From the NCBI GenBank assembly GCA_943787985.1, contig CALSOO010000008.1:7501-71500 (forward strand): 64,000 bases of DNA, read 5' to 3'. Source of the stretch: an uncultured Paracoccaceae bacterium (lineage in GTDB: Bacteria > Pseudomonadota > Alphaproteobacteria > Rhodobacterales > Rhodobacteraceae). Numbering within the stretch: position 1 is the first letter of the stretch; every line of letters begins with the position of its first letter. Made by a program: the position numbers and the translations under genes. Below, in pieces: positions 18,481 to 27,247 of this stretch. The notes below the pieces were generated by a model. The model had not been told where the DNA came from. It was given only the letters and a program-made list of their open reading frames with translations, and did no database searches.

Positions 18481-19668
18481 TCATTTTGAGCGCAAGGCGT
18501 CCAACTGACCAGCCCACCAATCCGCAAGCCTCACACGCTCATCCCAATGCTCGCCCCTAGCATACGCACGACGCACTTCGTTCTTCTCCACATGCGCCAA
18601 CGCTCGCTCGATGGCATCGGGATTCCACAACCCACTTTCATTCGCCAACGTCGAGAACGACGCGCGGAAACCGTGCGCTGTCATTTCCTCGCCCGAGTAG
18701 CCCATACGTCGCAAGGCAGCGTTCAACGTATTTTCAGACATTGGCCGCGTCCACGTGCGCAGAGACGGGAACAAATATTCGCCATTTCCGTTGATGCGGC
18801 GCAACTCGTCCAACAACGCCAAAGCCTGTTCAGGTAGAGGCACCAAATGATCACGGCGCATTTTCATCTTTGCGGCAGGGATCGACCAGACCCTTTCCGC
18901 AAAATCGAACTCTTCCCATTTGGCGTGGCGGATTTCGCCAGGGCGCTGGGCAAGGATCGCCAATAGCTGCAAACCAATGCGGGTGGTCGCCTGCCCCTCG
19001 AAAACGGCAATCTCGCGCATCAATTGGCCCAGCGATTTGGGATCAATGATTGCGGCCCGATGCACACGGGTTGGGCGGATCAGAGCGTCGCGCAAAGCAT
19101 ACGTTGGATCGCTCTCCGCAAGCCCACTCGCCACGGCATAACGGAAGACAGAACCAATGCGGGCGCGCAGGCGATGCGCTGTCTCATAATTGCCCTTCAC
19201 TTCGACCTTGCGCAACGTTTTGAGGATCATTGGCGCTGTGATCTCCGTTATCGGTTTACGCCCGAAATCGCGATTTGCCAGTTTGAGGTGATATTCGGTC
19301 TTGTCCAAGGTTGCTTTGGATTTCCCCTCTTTGAGTTGCTTGTCGAGGAATGCGGAACCCAGTTTTTCAAAGGTCTGCCCTTTGAGTTCGATACGCCTGT
19401 GCTTTTCTTCCTGCTTTGCGTCACTCGGATCAGTACCCGCCGCGATCAATGCTCGGGCTTGTTCCTTTGCCTTGCGGGCCTGCGCCAAGCTGACATCAGG
19501 ATAAACACCAATCGAAAATAACCGCTCTTTGCCGTCGAGCCTGTATTTTAGCTGCCAAAGCTTAGACCCATTGACCTTCACCAGAACAAACAGGCCCTCA
19601 AAGTCAGAAACTTTGTAGGCTTTGTCGCGCGATTTCAGGTTGCGAACTTTAATATCTGACAAAGGCAT
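18481..19668 (-). CDS. P4-type tyrosine integrase of the genomic island
   Basis: This 395-residue integrase has the N-terminal arm-binding domain of the DUF4102 type (PLSDIKVRNLKSRDKAYKVS; FSIGVYPDVSLAQARKAKEQ), a core-binding domain and a catalytic domain. Visible active-site residues are Arg in LAQRPGEIRHAKW, His-x-x-Arg in AHGFRASFSTLA, His in RALAHVEKNEV and Tyr in RRAYARGEHWD. Such integrases insert islands at tRNA 3' ends. A tRNA-Thr gene starts only 166 bases away, as expected. ATG 19668 (MPLSDIK) was preferred over 19683. The gene is intact, so excision could in principle still occur. Confidence 0.93.
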   Translation of the reverse strand: MPLSDIKVRNLKSRDKAYKVSDFEGLFVLVKVNGSKLWQLKYRLDGKERLFSIGVYPDVSLAQARKAKEQARALIAAGTDPSDAKQEEKHRRIELKGQTFEKLGSAFLDKQLKEGKSKATLDKTEYHLKLANRDFGRKPITEITAPMILKTLRKVEVKGNYETAHRLRARIGSVFRYAVASGLAESDPTYALRDALIRPTRVHRAAIIDPKSLGQLMREIAVFEGQATTRIGLQLLAILAQRPGEIRHAKWEEFDFAERVWSIPAAKMKMRRDHLVPLPEQALALLDELRRINGNGEYLFPSLRTWTRPMSENTLNAALRRMGYSGEEMTAHGFRASFSTLANESGLWNPDAIERALAHVEKNEVRRAYARGEHWDERVRLADWWAGQLDALRSK

Positions 19669-19672
19669 AGTT

Positions 19673-19735
19673 GGGGGTATCACTTTTTCGACTCAAACCC
19701 GATACCCCCAAGGACACCCCCAATCTGGGGGTATC
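19673..19735. repeat. repeated GGGGGTATC motifs, candidate integrase arm sites
   Basis: GGGGGTATC occurs at 19673-19681 and 19727-19735, with its reverse complement GATACCCCC at 19701-19709 and a partial ACACCCCCA at 19714-19722. They lie between the integrase start and the tRNA gene, where arm-type binding sites of P4-like integrases or excisionase sites would be expected. The 19673 copy overlaps the immediate upstream region of the integrase start, so it could also control its expression. Confidence 0.5.
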
Positions 19736-19834
19736 GTATCAGACGGCGCTAAACGCTATCGGACAAAGGGTTACCGCAAAGCCTATATAACACAAGGTTT
19801 TTCGGATGTCGTTGGACTTTATCGGATGGTGAAA

Positions 19835-19910
19835 TGGTGCCCCCACACGGACTCGAACCGCGGACCTATTGATTACAAATCAATTGCTCTACCAGCTGAG
19901 CTATAGGGGC
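19835..19910 (-). tRNA. tRNA-Thr(TGT)
   Basis: The minus strand reads GCCCCTATAGCTCAGCTGGT at its 5' end. It shows a normal D-arm, the anticodon loop TTTGTAA (anticodon TGT, decoding ACA) between ATTGA and TCAAT, the T-loop GGTTCGAGTCC, and an acceptor closing in GGGGGC plus A. The CCA end is encoded at 19835-19837. The 3' end faces the integrase, so this is the likely attachment site of the island. Confidence 0.95.
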
Positions 19911-20036
19911 ACTGGGCGGTCATTTAGTCTGTATGTTCGGACCGCGCAAGACTAAAAATGATCCCACTTTGATGGTTTTCTTAACCGGCAAAGAAGATAT
20001 AAGTTCCAACAGGTTCAGTTATCGCTCAGGAGCAAT

Positions 20037-20912
20037 ATGCAACTCGTCCTCCACACAGGCGCCCACTTCACCGAAGAAGAGCGGCTTATGAAGTGTCTGC
20101 TGCGCAATGCGACGCTTTTTCGGCAACGTGGAGTCGCAGTTCCGGGGCCAAGCAAATACCGTAAGCTTCTGAAAGACATACTAAATGCTTTGCAAACAGC
20201 CCCCGCTTCGGAAGGGGCGCGTGATGTGTTGCTGGACGCTATCCTTGACGAGGACGAGGCGGAGCGTGTCATCCTCAGCCACCCCCATATCTTTGGGGCG
20301 CCTCGAGGCGCAGTTCACCAAGGGATGATTTTTCATACAGGTCCTGAACGTATGCGAAAAATTTCGGAGCTGTTCGCCCATGACGAAATCGAAATGTTCA
20401 TGGCAATCCGCAATCCGGCAACTTTGCTTCCTGCAATGCTCGAACAGACCCCCAAAGCGGACATCGTGAGTTACCTGGGCGGCATCGATCCACGATTGGT
20501 ACGCTGGTCTGACACGATTGCAGCTATTCGCGAAGCCGCGCCCCGCGTCACGATTACAGTGTGGTGCAATGAAGATGCTCCACTGATTTGGGCACAGATC
20601 ATTCGCGAAATGGCTGGGCTGGAGCACGGGGAGAAAATCACTGGCGGGTTTGACTTGCTCTCAAGCATCATGACCGAAGAAGGCATGAAGCGGTTCCGCG
20701 CATACCTTAAGTCTCACCCTACGATGGTGGAAGTGCAAAAGCGGCGCGTCATCGCGGCCTTTTTGGACAAATTCGCGATAGAGGACGAGATTGAAGAGGA
20801 ACTAGACGTCTATGGCTGGACGGAAGACCTGATCGACGAAATCACCGACATCTATGATGAAGATGTTTTCGCCATCCAGCGCATTCCCGGCGTAACCATG
20901 ATCACGCCCTGA
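20037..20912 (+). CDS. conserved hypothetical protein (sulfotransferase-like N-terminus)
   Basis: The 291-residue soluble protein begins MQLVLHTGAHFTEEERLMKC, which resembles the start of nucleotide-binding sulfotransferase folds (LHIGAHKTGTTSLQ), but the P-loop residues are not preserved. Further recognisable stretches are MFMAIRNPATLLPAMLE, like the FVRNPxERxxS segment of that fold, and an acidic C-terminus. It is probably a non-catalytic relative or one with another activity. It stands alone between the tRNA and gapR. Confidence 0.55.
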   Translation: MQLVLHTGAHFTEEERLMKCLLRNATLFRQRGVAVPGPSKYRKLLKDILNALQTAPASEGARDVLLDAILDEDEAERVILSHPHIFGAPRGAVHQGMIFHTGPERMRKISELFAHDEIEMFMAIRNPATLLPAMLEQTPKADIVSYLGGIDPRLVRWSDTIAAIREAAPRVTITVWCNEDAPLIWAQIIREMAGLEHGEKITGGFDLLSSIMTEEGMKRFRAYLKSHPTMVEVQKRRVIAAFLDKFAIEDEIEEELDVYGWTEDLIDEITDIYDEDVFAIQRIPGVTMITP

Positions 20913-20914
20913 GT

Positions 20915-21175
20915 TCACATACCAAGAGCTTCTTTGTACATTTCCAGTACGGCTTCTTCTTCGGCAATGTCGTTAGGCTCACGCTTGCGCAACGCGATGA
21001 CTTTACGCATGACTTTAGTGTCATAACCGCGCGACTTGGCTTCAGCCATGACTTCTTTTTGTTGTTCTGCGAGATCTTTTTTCTCCGCATCCAAGCGTTC
21101 GACCCGTTCTATAAACTGGCGCAGTTCGTCAGCGGTGACGCGGTAGCTTTCGGCGGAAGTGGCGGTATCATTCAT
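20915..21175 (-). CDS. gapR: DUF2312 protein, GapR-type nucleoid-associated protein
   Basis: The 86-residue protein matches the DUF2312/GapR family over its whole length (VTADELRQFIERVERLDAEK; EVMAEAKSRGYDTKVMRKVI; LRKREPNDIAEEEAVLEMYK). In Caulobacter GapR binds overtwisted AT-rich DNA ahead of replication and transcription. The N-terminal half forms a coiled coil and the rest completes the dimer that encircles DNA. The gene is intact and monocistronic, and convergent with the 20037 gene. Confidence 0.92.
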   Translation of the reverse strand: MNDTATSAESYRVTADELRQFIERVERLDAEKKDLAEQQKEVMAEAKSRGYDTKVMRKVIALRKREPNDIAEEEAVLEMYKEALGM

Positions 21176-21288
21176 TTTACAAGTCCTTTGGCGTCAGTGC
21201 TGAAGCGGAACCTTCGGGATACCGCCCCCCCTGTTCTTGCGCAATGGGCGATCTTGCCCCGCGTGTTGATTTGCGCTAGCTCGCACAC

Positions 21289-21534
21289 ATGGAACAACAA
21301 TCATCCGCTTTTTCTTTGTTCGACGCCATCATTTGGGGCGGCGCTACCGTGTCTTTGATCGGATTATTGGGCATTTTCTGGTGTATCATTAAAGTCTCCC
21401 GCGCCAAACGCGCTGACCTGCCCGAAGATCAAATGCATGCCGTTATGCATTCTGTTTTGCCACTTAACCTTGGCTCGCTGTTTTTGTCCGTGATCGGGCT
21501 GATGATGGTCGGGATCGGCATTGCCTTTTCTTAA
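21289..21534 (+). CDS. small two-helix membrane protein
   Basis: The 81-residue protein has two hydrophobic helices (FDAIIWGGATVSLIGLLGIF at about 11-30 and LGSLFLSVIGLMMVGIGIAF at about 61-80) with a basic then acidic loop between them (SRAKRADLPEDQM). It is an inner-membrane protein of unknown function. Confidence 0.7.
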   Translation: MEQQSSAFSLFDAIIWGGATVSLIGLLGIFWCIIKVSRAKRADLPEDQMHAVMHSVLPLNLGSLFLSVIGLMMVGIGIAFS

Positions 21535-21589
21535 GACCTGGACGTCAATTTACCCGGGAAACGCGTGACGTCCCTCCCGAACGACTGGA

Positions 21590-22005
21590 TTTTGGCCTCA
21601 TCGGGGGCTTTTGATCGGTGAGGCGGGGGCCTTGTACCTTCTGGGAAACGGGAAGGTCATGGGCGCAAGCGGCATAACCAGCAGCTTGATCGACGGATCA
21701 GCGCGCAACCGGTGCCAAGATGGTACCCCGTTCTCGATTGGTCTCCTCGGGGTCCCTGCCCTGCTGTAACTGTTTCGGGCCTTAGAAACGAAAACGGCCA
21801 GAGCGCCGCTTTTGCTGGTTGGTACTGGTCTATGGGTGGGGTTAGGGCATTGGATGGGGCCTGATTGGAGTGTGCCCCGCTCCAGTCCTTTCATCCTTGG
21901 GCTCCGGTGGTTGGCGAGGCGCTGCTTTTTGCCTCGCAGCTATGCTTTCCGGTATGGCATTGGCGCCATTCACGGCACGGCAACTGGACAACTCCGCGCC
22001 GCACC
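21590..22005 (+). pseudogene. YeeE/YedE-type sulfur transport membrane protein, remnant
   Basis: One frame encodes GLLIGEAGALYLLGNGKVMG followed by ASGITSSLIDGSARNR and IGLLGVPALL before a stop. This matches the beginning of YeeE/YedE membrane proteins (GGxLIGxAAxxLLxxxGRxxGISGI). A second hydrophobic piece (LLVGTGLWVGLGH) lies beyond in another frame and may be from the same or a sister gene. In related bacteria these transporter genes sit next to TIGR01244-type sulfur genes, as here. The surviving neighbour at 22020 is intact. Confidence 0.55.
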
Positions 22006-22019
22006 CATAAATTGGTCAC

Positions 22020-22451
22020 ATGGATATTCATGAAATCACCCCCGACTATTTTGTAGCCCCCCAAATCGATCCCGATGACATGGCAGGCATTGTCGCCGCC
22101 GGGATCAGGACGATTATTTGCAACCGGCCTGACATGGAAATCCCTCCGAGCCATCATGCTGCGGTGATGGAAAAAGCGGCCCTTGAGGCAGGGTTGGCAT
22201 TCCATATCTTACCACTCACCCATCAGAACATGATTCCCGAGGTCATTGCGCAGCAAATGGAGCATGCTGCGAACAACACTCCAGTTCTGGCCTATTGCGC
22301 GTCCGGCACACGTTGTACCGTTGCGTGGGCTTTGGGCAACGCCGCTCAAGGTGAAGATATTGATGGCATTCTTGCAGCTGTAACCCAAGCGGGCTATCCG
22401 CTCGACGGGCTACGCCCTACACTTCAGGCGGCACGTGCGACGGGGACTTGA
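22020..22451 (+). CDS. TIGR01244 family sulfur transferase / phosphatase-like protein
   Basis: The 143-residue protein belongs to the family at the N-terminus of BLH proteins, with a dual-specificity-phosphatase-like or rhodanese-like fold. It shows DIHEITPDYFVAPQIDPDDM, IRTIICNRPDME and the Cys-loop YCASGTRCTVAW at about residues 92-103, where the first Cys is the nucleophile. These proteins act with a persulfide dioxygenase and YeeE/YedE transporters in sulfide detoxification under BigR/SqrR-type control in related bacteria. Here the transporter is dead and no dioxygenase lies in the window, so the protein may have lost its pathway context. Confidence 0.82.
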   Translation: MDIHEITPDYFVAPQIDPDDMAGIVAAGIRTIICNRPDMEIPPSHHAAVMEKAALEAGLAFHILPLTHQNMIPEVIAQQMEHAANNTPVLAYCASGTRCTVAWALGNAAQGEDIDGILAAVTQAGYPLDGLRPTLQAARATGT

Positions 22452-22480
22452 TCCCAAACGCGTTTGGAAGACTTTGGCCC

Positions 22481-23719
22481 CTAAGTCATCGCGGCCAAGT
22501 CAGGTAAGTCGGCAAGGTCAGGCAGATCATCAAGTTCGGGCAGCCCATCAAGTTCAGGCAAACCGGCAGGTTCCGGAGCTGCATTCAGATCGGGTAGTCC
22601 GTCCAAGTCTGGCAACCCGCCCAAATCGGTAAGGTTCCCCATGTCGGGCAAGTCATCCATAGCTGGCATGTCGATATCTGGACCGGTCATGTCTGGCAAA
22701 GCAAGTTGATTGCCATCGTTTGAGGAAACGCGCTTTGCTCTGTTGTCTGGCGCATCCATTTTCATACCCGGTAGCGCTGTGATCTCAGGCAAATTCAAAC
22801 CTTCCTGGTCCGATGCACGGCGGCGTGGCTCTGTGGCATAAATCGGTTCGCGCTTGAGACGCAGAGCACGCGCGCCGCCAACTTGTCCAACAGTTCCATT
22901 GCCAATGACACGTCCTGTCGCGGTGACGATCTTGGCTTCGGGAAAGCTGTTGTGTGGTAAAGAAAAGCGTTGGCCGACTTTCAATGCCTCAAGTCCCCCC
23001 AATGGAATCTTGAGGCGGCACACCACGATGTCAAGGCAGGCTGGCACACTCAGCACACCACTACTCAAAGTCTCTTTTTCGGTCGGGTTGTTAATCGCAT
23101 CTTCGGGGTCCAGCAACATGGAAGCGTCATCCACCAACGGGAAAAGCAACGTCATTTGCCCTTGCCGCACACCAGCAGCCATATCCAACGTGAGCCGAAT
23201 GACATGATACTCTGCAGCATCAAGCCACATGCTCATAATGCGCGGCTCTTCGGCCCGATGTCCAAAACCGAAACCCGTCATCATTTCCTTTTCAGATGCA
23301 ATCTCCAGAATGGGTGGAACGCGGTTCAAAAGGGCATCCACCAACGAGGCGCACATCGCCGCATCTGTATCTGTCATTTTACGGGTATCACCAGAAGGCT
23401 GCGAAACTTTGGACATCGTCTGTTGCTGGATCAGGCCGCCAACAATATCCGCCGCAACGATGACACCGCCTTTGGTGCGGGCCGGTCCATCAAGCCCGGC
23501 CATCAATGCAGCCGAATCAAACAGTTCCTGACAGGCGTCGCTGGAACGGCGTTCAACGACAATGCCTACGACAGACATCGACATGTCAAACAACTCGTCC
23601 GCAACCTTGGCCGTCGTCAGGCGAAGGGCTTTGGCCACGGTCATTGCCCGTGCCTGGTGCTCTTTCACCCCGACAGCTGCTTTACGCCTTAGAATTTTGT
23701 TTGTTTCGCTTGAACCCAT
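22481..23719 (-). CDS. FliM/FliN-like SpoA-domain protein with acidic repeat tail
   Basis: The ~412-residue protein has a middle region with the FliM-like and SpoA folds. The SpoA part (about residues 225-295) reads ACLDIVVCRLKIPLGGLEAL, KVGQRFSLPHNSF and GRVIGNGTVGQVGGARALRL. The usual FliM N-terminal CheY-binding motif (like LSQDEIDALL) is absent; instead it starts MGSSETNKILRRKAAVGVKE. The last ~65 residues are a low-complexity acidic tail made of LPDLDG/LPELDD-type hexads. ATG 23719 has a purine-rich site upstream; TTG 23743 is the alternative. No flagellar gene is near. It follows a symporter-kinase on the same strand after 80 bases, so it may be cotranscribed with it. Confidence 0.75.
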   Translation of the reverse strand: MGSSETNKILRRKAAVGVKEHQARAMTVAKALRLTTAKVADELFDMSMSVVGIVVERRSSDACQELFDSAALMAGLDGPARTKGGVIVAADIVGGLIQQQTMSKVSQPSGDTRKMTDTDAAMCASLVDALLNRVPPILEIASEKEMMTGFGFGHRAEEPRIMSMWLDAAEYHVIRLTLDMAAGVRQGQMTLLFPLVDDASMLLDPEDAINNPTEKETLSSGVLSVPACLDIVVCRLKIPLGGLEALKVGQRFSLPHNSFPEAKIVTATGRVIGNGTVGQVGGARALRLKREPIYATEPRRRASDQEGLNLPEITALPGMKMDAPDNRAKRVSSNDGNQLALPDMTGPDIDMPAMDDLPDMGNLTDLGGLPDLDGLPDLNAAPEPAGLPELDGLPELDDLPDLADLPDLAAMT

Positions 23720-23824
23720 CGCCTCCGCCTGATTTTCCGGCAAATGTTATGCGCCTGTTTACGCCACCATTCGTTACCAACGGATTTAAGCCGACAGTTT
23801 TACCCAAAATCAGTCACAAAAAAC

Positions 23825-26515
23825 CTAAGTTTCCGGCATCGGAACATTCAAAGGCACGCGCACAAGGAAACAATTGCCAAGGCTGGCCGGGACATATGTC
23901 ACGTCACCGCCCAATCGGGTCATAATCTCGCGGCAAATGGCAAGGCCAAGCCCTGCGCCACTGCCATCTTGATCATTGATGCGGGCGAATTTCTCAAAAA
24001 TAAGGGCGCGGGTTGTTGCAGGAATCGGCACCCCGTTGTCCCGGAACATTATCAAAGCAAACGTCTCGTCCTGCGCCACTTCGATGGTCAGTTCCGGCGC
24101 GTCCGATTGGCAATATTTTTGAGCATTGGTGATCAGGTTTATGAAGACCTGTGACAATCGGTCAAGATCCGTGGACATCGGCACGGCCCTGTCAGGATAC
24201 CGCCGTATCACTGGCAAAGCTGCATTGAACCCCGCCTGTGCAGTCAACACGGCGTGCTCGATCACATCGTTCAACGGCCCAGACGACACATTCAAACTGA
24301 CTTGCCCGTTTTCAAGCACACTCAGATCCAGAAGATCATCCAACAATCGGGTCAGACGGATCGATTCCTGATGGATAATCGAGGCGTATTTCGTTTGTTC
24401 CGGTTCTGTCAGCCCTTCCGCGTCCCGCAAGATTTCGGAAAAGGAACGGATGGAGGTCATGGGCGTGCGCAACTCATGGCTGATCTGGCTCAAAAACGCG
24501 TCCTTTTGAACCGACAACTGCGTCAGCATGTTATTGGCATCGCGCAACTGCCCCGCTGTCCGGGTCAACTCTGCGGACTTTGCCTCCAACTGGGTGGAGT
24601 ACTCCAAAAGTTGGGCAGATTCGTCCGCCACCGCCATCAGGTCCTGTACCGAAACGGTCGCCCCCCCGACCAACTGCCCCACCATCGCATGTGCCGTGGC
24701 CGCCCCGACGGATCCTGCCAGCTCTCGCTCAAGATGCTCCAGAAATTCCGGTGTTGGATCAGGTAGATACCCGTCACTGCCCTGGCTAAGCGCCTGTGCA
24801 CGAAACAGGGCCTGTGCCTCGTCTGGCCCTAGAATGCGCTGCGCCATGATCATTAAATCTTCGCTTGCAGCAGCAGTGGCAGACCACCCTTTGGCGTGAC
24901 CCGTATGGGCAAAGACGTTTACAAACTGCGCGCCTTGCAACCGCTCAAGCGGGGTCGGGAAAGACACCAGTGAGCCCACAACAAACGCCAGAATGTTCAG
25001 GCTCAGCGACCAGATAAAGGCATGCACAGTGCTGTCGATCCCTTCAATGCCAAACAACGCAAGCGGGCGCAGCAGGTTTATCCCGAACACGCCGCTGTCA
25101 AACACGCTTTGGCTCAAGACCGCCCCTTCACCAAAGCTGGGCAGCAGGGACGTGAAGCTCCACACCACAAAACCCACAAACAATCCGCAGGCGGCCCCCA
25201 CCCGTGTGGAAGCGCGCCAGAATATGCCCCCCAACATTGCGGGCAAAAACTGCGCCACCCCCACAAAGGATATCAATCCGATGGCCGCCAAGGCGCCGCT
25301 GCCCCCCGACATCCGGTAATACAGATATCCCAGCGCGATGATGACAAGGATCGAAACCCGCCGGGACAAGATGACAACATTGCGCACATCCCCGGACACC
25401 GAAGCCCCGCCTGTGTCCTTCACCGACAGGTAAATCGGCATGACCACGTGGTTCGACACCATTGTGGACAGCGCCAGAGTTGCCACGATGACCATTGATG
25501 TAGCAGATGAGAACCCTCCGAGAAAACTCAGCATCGCAAGCCCGTCTTGCCCTTGGGACAAGGGGACACTGAGCACGAAAAAGTCTGGGTTCGAGCCCGC
25601 TGGCAGCAGATCAAGACCTACAACGGCGATCGGAACCACAAACAGGCTCATCAACATCAAATACAGCGGGAAAGCCCATGCCGCGACTTGCAAGTGCCGC
25701 TCGTCGTCGTTCTCGACCACCAGAACCTGAAACATGCGCGGCAAACACAAGAACGCGGCCCCCGACAAAGCCGTCAGCGCCAACCACCTACTGCCGTCCA
25801 ATGACCAAGCCCCGATAGAGGACGCGTCAATCTGGGCCATCATCTGCGTGGGTCCACCTGCAATCCCCCAGACGACAAAGACCCCGACGGCGACCAGCGC
25901 AAACAGCTTCACCACCGCCTCGACTGCGATGGCCATGACCACGCCGTCATGTCGTTCATTTGTGTTCAGATTGCGGGTCCCGAACAGCACAGTGAAAATG
26001 GCAAGGCCAAAGGCAATCCAGAACGCCGCCTGTGTCTGGTTCATACCACCGTCCGTGGCCTCGCTTGGGTCTGCGAAGATAGCAAGCGAGGTGGTCACAG
26101 ACTGCAATTGCAGCGCGATGTAGGGGGTCACGCCGATCACGGCCATGACGGTCACCAAAATCGCCAGGGCGTTAGACTTGCCATAGCGCGATGAGATCAG
26201 GTCAGCCACCGAGGTTGCCCGTTGCGCCCGCCCGATGCGCACCAATTTGCGCAAGACCCACCACCATCCGATCATCACCAGAGAAGGTCCAAGGTAGATG
26301 GTCACAAACTCCATCCCCGAACGCGCGGCATAGCCCACCGCGCCATAAAAGGTCCAAGCGGTGCAATAGATAGACAACGACAGGGTATAGACCACAGGCG
26401 AGCCCAACCACGCCCGTCGTCCCTGCGCGGCGCCCCTTTCCGCCGCGAAAGCAATGATGAACAGCAACACGGCATAGGCAACACACACGCCAATCAACAG
26501 GTTGATCGAGGCCAC
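23825..26515 (-). CDS. sodium:solute symporter-histidine kinase fusion (CbrA/CrbS type)
   Basis: The 896-residue protein combines a 12-13-helix SSS transporter domain (about residues 1-560, for example PVVYTLSLSIYCTAWTFYGA and FATVTMAVIGVTPYIALQLQ-like helices) with a C-terminal kinase. The kinase shows a dimerisation His in SHELRTPMTSIRSFSEIL at about residue 665, N-box NLITNAQKYC and G-boxes DNGVP and GSGAGLGLAICREIM. Such fusions sense or take up small acids or amino acids and relay phosphate. No receiver domain is fused. The start GTG at 26515 overlaps the stop of the small membrane gene by one base (TAGTG), showing coupling. The likely partner is the receiver protein at 26804. Confidence 0.9.
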   Translation of the reverse strand: MASINLLIGVCVAYAVLLFIIAFAAERGAAQGRRAWLGSPVVYTLSLSIYCTAWTFYGAVGYAARSGMEFVTIYLGPSLVMIGWWWVLRKLVRIGRAQRATSVADLISSRYGKSNALAILVTVMAVIGVTPYIALQLQSVTTSLAIFADPSEATDGGMNQTQAAFWIAFGLAIFTVLFGTRNLNTNERHDGVVMAIAVEAVVKLFALVAVGVFVVWGIAGGPTQMMAQIDASSIGAWSLDGSRWLALTALSGAAFLCLPRMFQVLVVENDDERHLQVAAWAFPLYLMLMSLFVVPIAVVGLDLLPAGSNPDFFVLSVPLSQGQDGLAMLSFLGGFSSATSMVIVATLALSTMVSNHVVMPIYLSVKDTGGASVSGDVRNVVILSRRVSILVIIALGYLYYRMSGGSGALAAIGLISFVGVAQFLPAMLGGIFWRASTRVGAACGLFVGFVVWSFTSLLPSFGEGAVLSQSVFDSGVFGINLLRPLALFGIEGIDSTVHAFIWSLSLNILAFVVGSLVSFPTPLERLQGAQFVNVFAHTGHAKGWSATAAASEDLMIMAQRILGPDEAQALFRAQALSQGSDGYLPDPTPEFLEHLERELAGSVGAATAHAMVGQLVGGATVSVQDLMAVADESAQLLEYSTQLEAKSAELTRTAGQLRDANNMLTQLSVQKDAFLSQISHELRTPMTSIRSFSEILRDAEGLTEPEQTKYASIIHQESIRLTRLLDDLLDLSVLENGQVSLNVSSGPLNDVIEHAVLTAQAGFNAALPVIRRYPDRAVPMSTDLDRLSQVFINLITNAQKYCQSDAPELTIEVAQDETFALIMFRDNGVPIPATTRALIFEKFARINDQDGSGAGLGLAICREIMTRLGGDVTYVPASLGNCFLVRVPLNVPMPET

Positions 26516-26799
26516 TAGCCTTGCCCCTCATCCGACGAAACACCCGCGTCAGGTGCTTTGATGGCGCGCCATAAAAACGCGGAGAGAACAATCAACAGGA
26601 CCCAAACCCCAAACACATAAACCGCCGCGTTCGAGAGTTGCTGGGGCGGGACATCTCCCTCACCGACAACCGGCCAGATCAGTGGCACCATCCAAAGCAA
26701 TGCCCCGACAACAGGCAGCAGGCGCACTGCATCCATCAAACGCCGTTTGCGGTAGCTGCGACGTTCCAAAAAGATCGGGGGCTTGGGCTTGGAGGCCAT
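26515..26799 (-). CDS. small two-helix membrane protein coupled to the kinase
   Basis: The 94-residue protein has a basic N-terminus (LERRSYRKRRLMDAV) and two hydrophobic helices (LLPVVGALLWMVPLIWPVV, then AAVYVFGVWVLLIVLSAFL). Transporters of the SSS family such as ActP often work beside a small DUF485-type membrane protein. This may be an analogous partner of the symporter domain, although I see no clear DUF485 signature. Its stop overlaps the kinase start. Confidence 0.7.
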   Translation of the reverse strand: MASKPKPPIFLERRSYRKRRLMDAVRLLPVVGALLWMVPLIWPVVGEGDVPPQQLSNAAVYVFGVWVLLIVLSAFLWRAIKAPDAGVSSDEGQG

Positions 26800-26803
26800 G
26801 AGG

Positions 26804-27172
26804 TCAGGCGCGCGTCAGATCGCGCACCGCGTTCAGCACTTCGGTGTTGGAAAACGGTTTGGTCATGAAACGGCTCACGCCTGCCTCTTCAGCAAGTGCA
26901 CGATCACGCATTTGTCCACGTGCTGTCAGCATCAGGATCGGCAAGTCCTTGTAAGCGGCATCACCGCGCAGTTCCGTCAAGATATCCATCCCGCTTTTTC
27001 CCGGCAGCATATGGTCCAGAACCACCAGATCGGGCTCAAGTTCCTGTACTTTGGCGACAGCGGTGCCGCCGTCTGAATGTGTGTCGACATGCCAACCGTC
27101 TCGGCTCAGCAAAAAGCTGACTGCCTCGATAATGTTCGGTTCATCCTCCACAAGCAAAACGCGTTTGCTCAT
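26804..27172 (-). CDS. single-domain (CheY-like) response regulator
   Basis: The 122-residue protein is a receiver domain only. It shows LLVEDEPNIIEAVSFLL (acidic pair), phospho-acceptor Asp in LVVLDHMLPGKSG, Thr/Ala switch in MLTARG and conserved Lys in FMTKPFSNTEVL. No output domain follows, so it must act by binding another protein. ATG 27172 (MSKRVLLVEDE) was chosen; the longer frame to 27238 adds a non-homologous leader. It is 4 bases from the next gene of the same strand and is the likely partner of the symporter-kinase. Confidence 0.9.
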   Translation of the reverse strand: MSKRVLLVEDEPNIIEAVSFLLSRDGWHVDTHSDGGTAVAKVQELEPDLVVLDHMLPGKSGMDILTELRGDAAYKDLPILMLTARGQMRDRALAEEAGVSRFMTKPFSNTEVLNAVRDLTRA

Positions 27173-27247
27173 TGCACTGTCTCCTCCCCGATAGAGTGCT
27201 GGCCAAAAAACTATCGCCCCTTTTGCGGCCGCTGTCAAAAGCGCGTT

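Noticed and set aside
22490..22680. CRISPR-like array in the DNA of the SpoA protein tail
   Set aside because: The repeats are short in-frame codons for LPDL/LPEL units, with no spacers of constant length.
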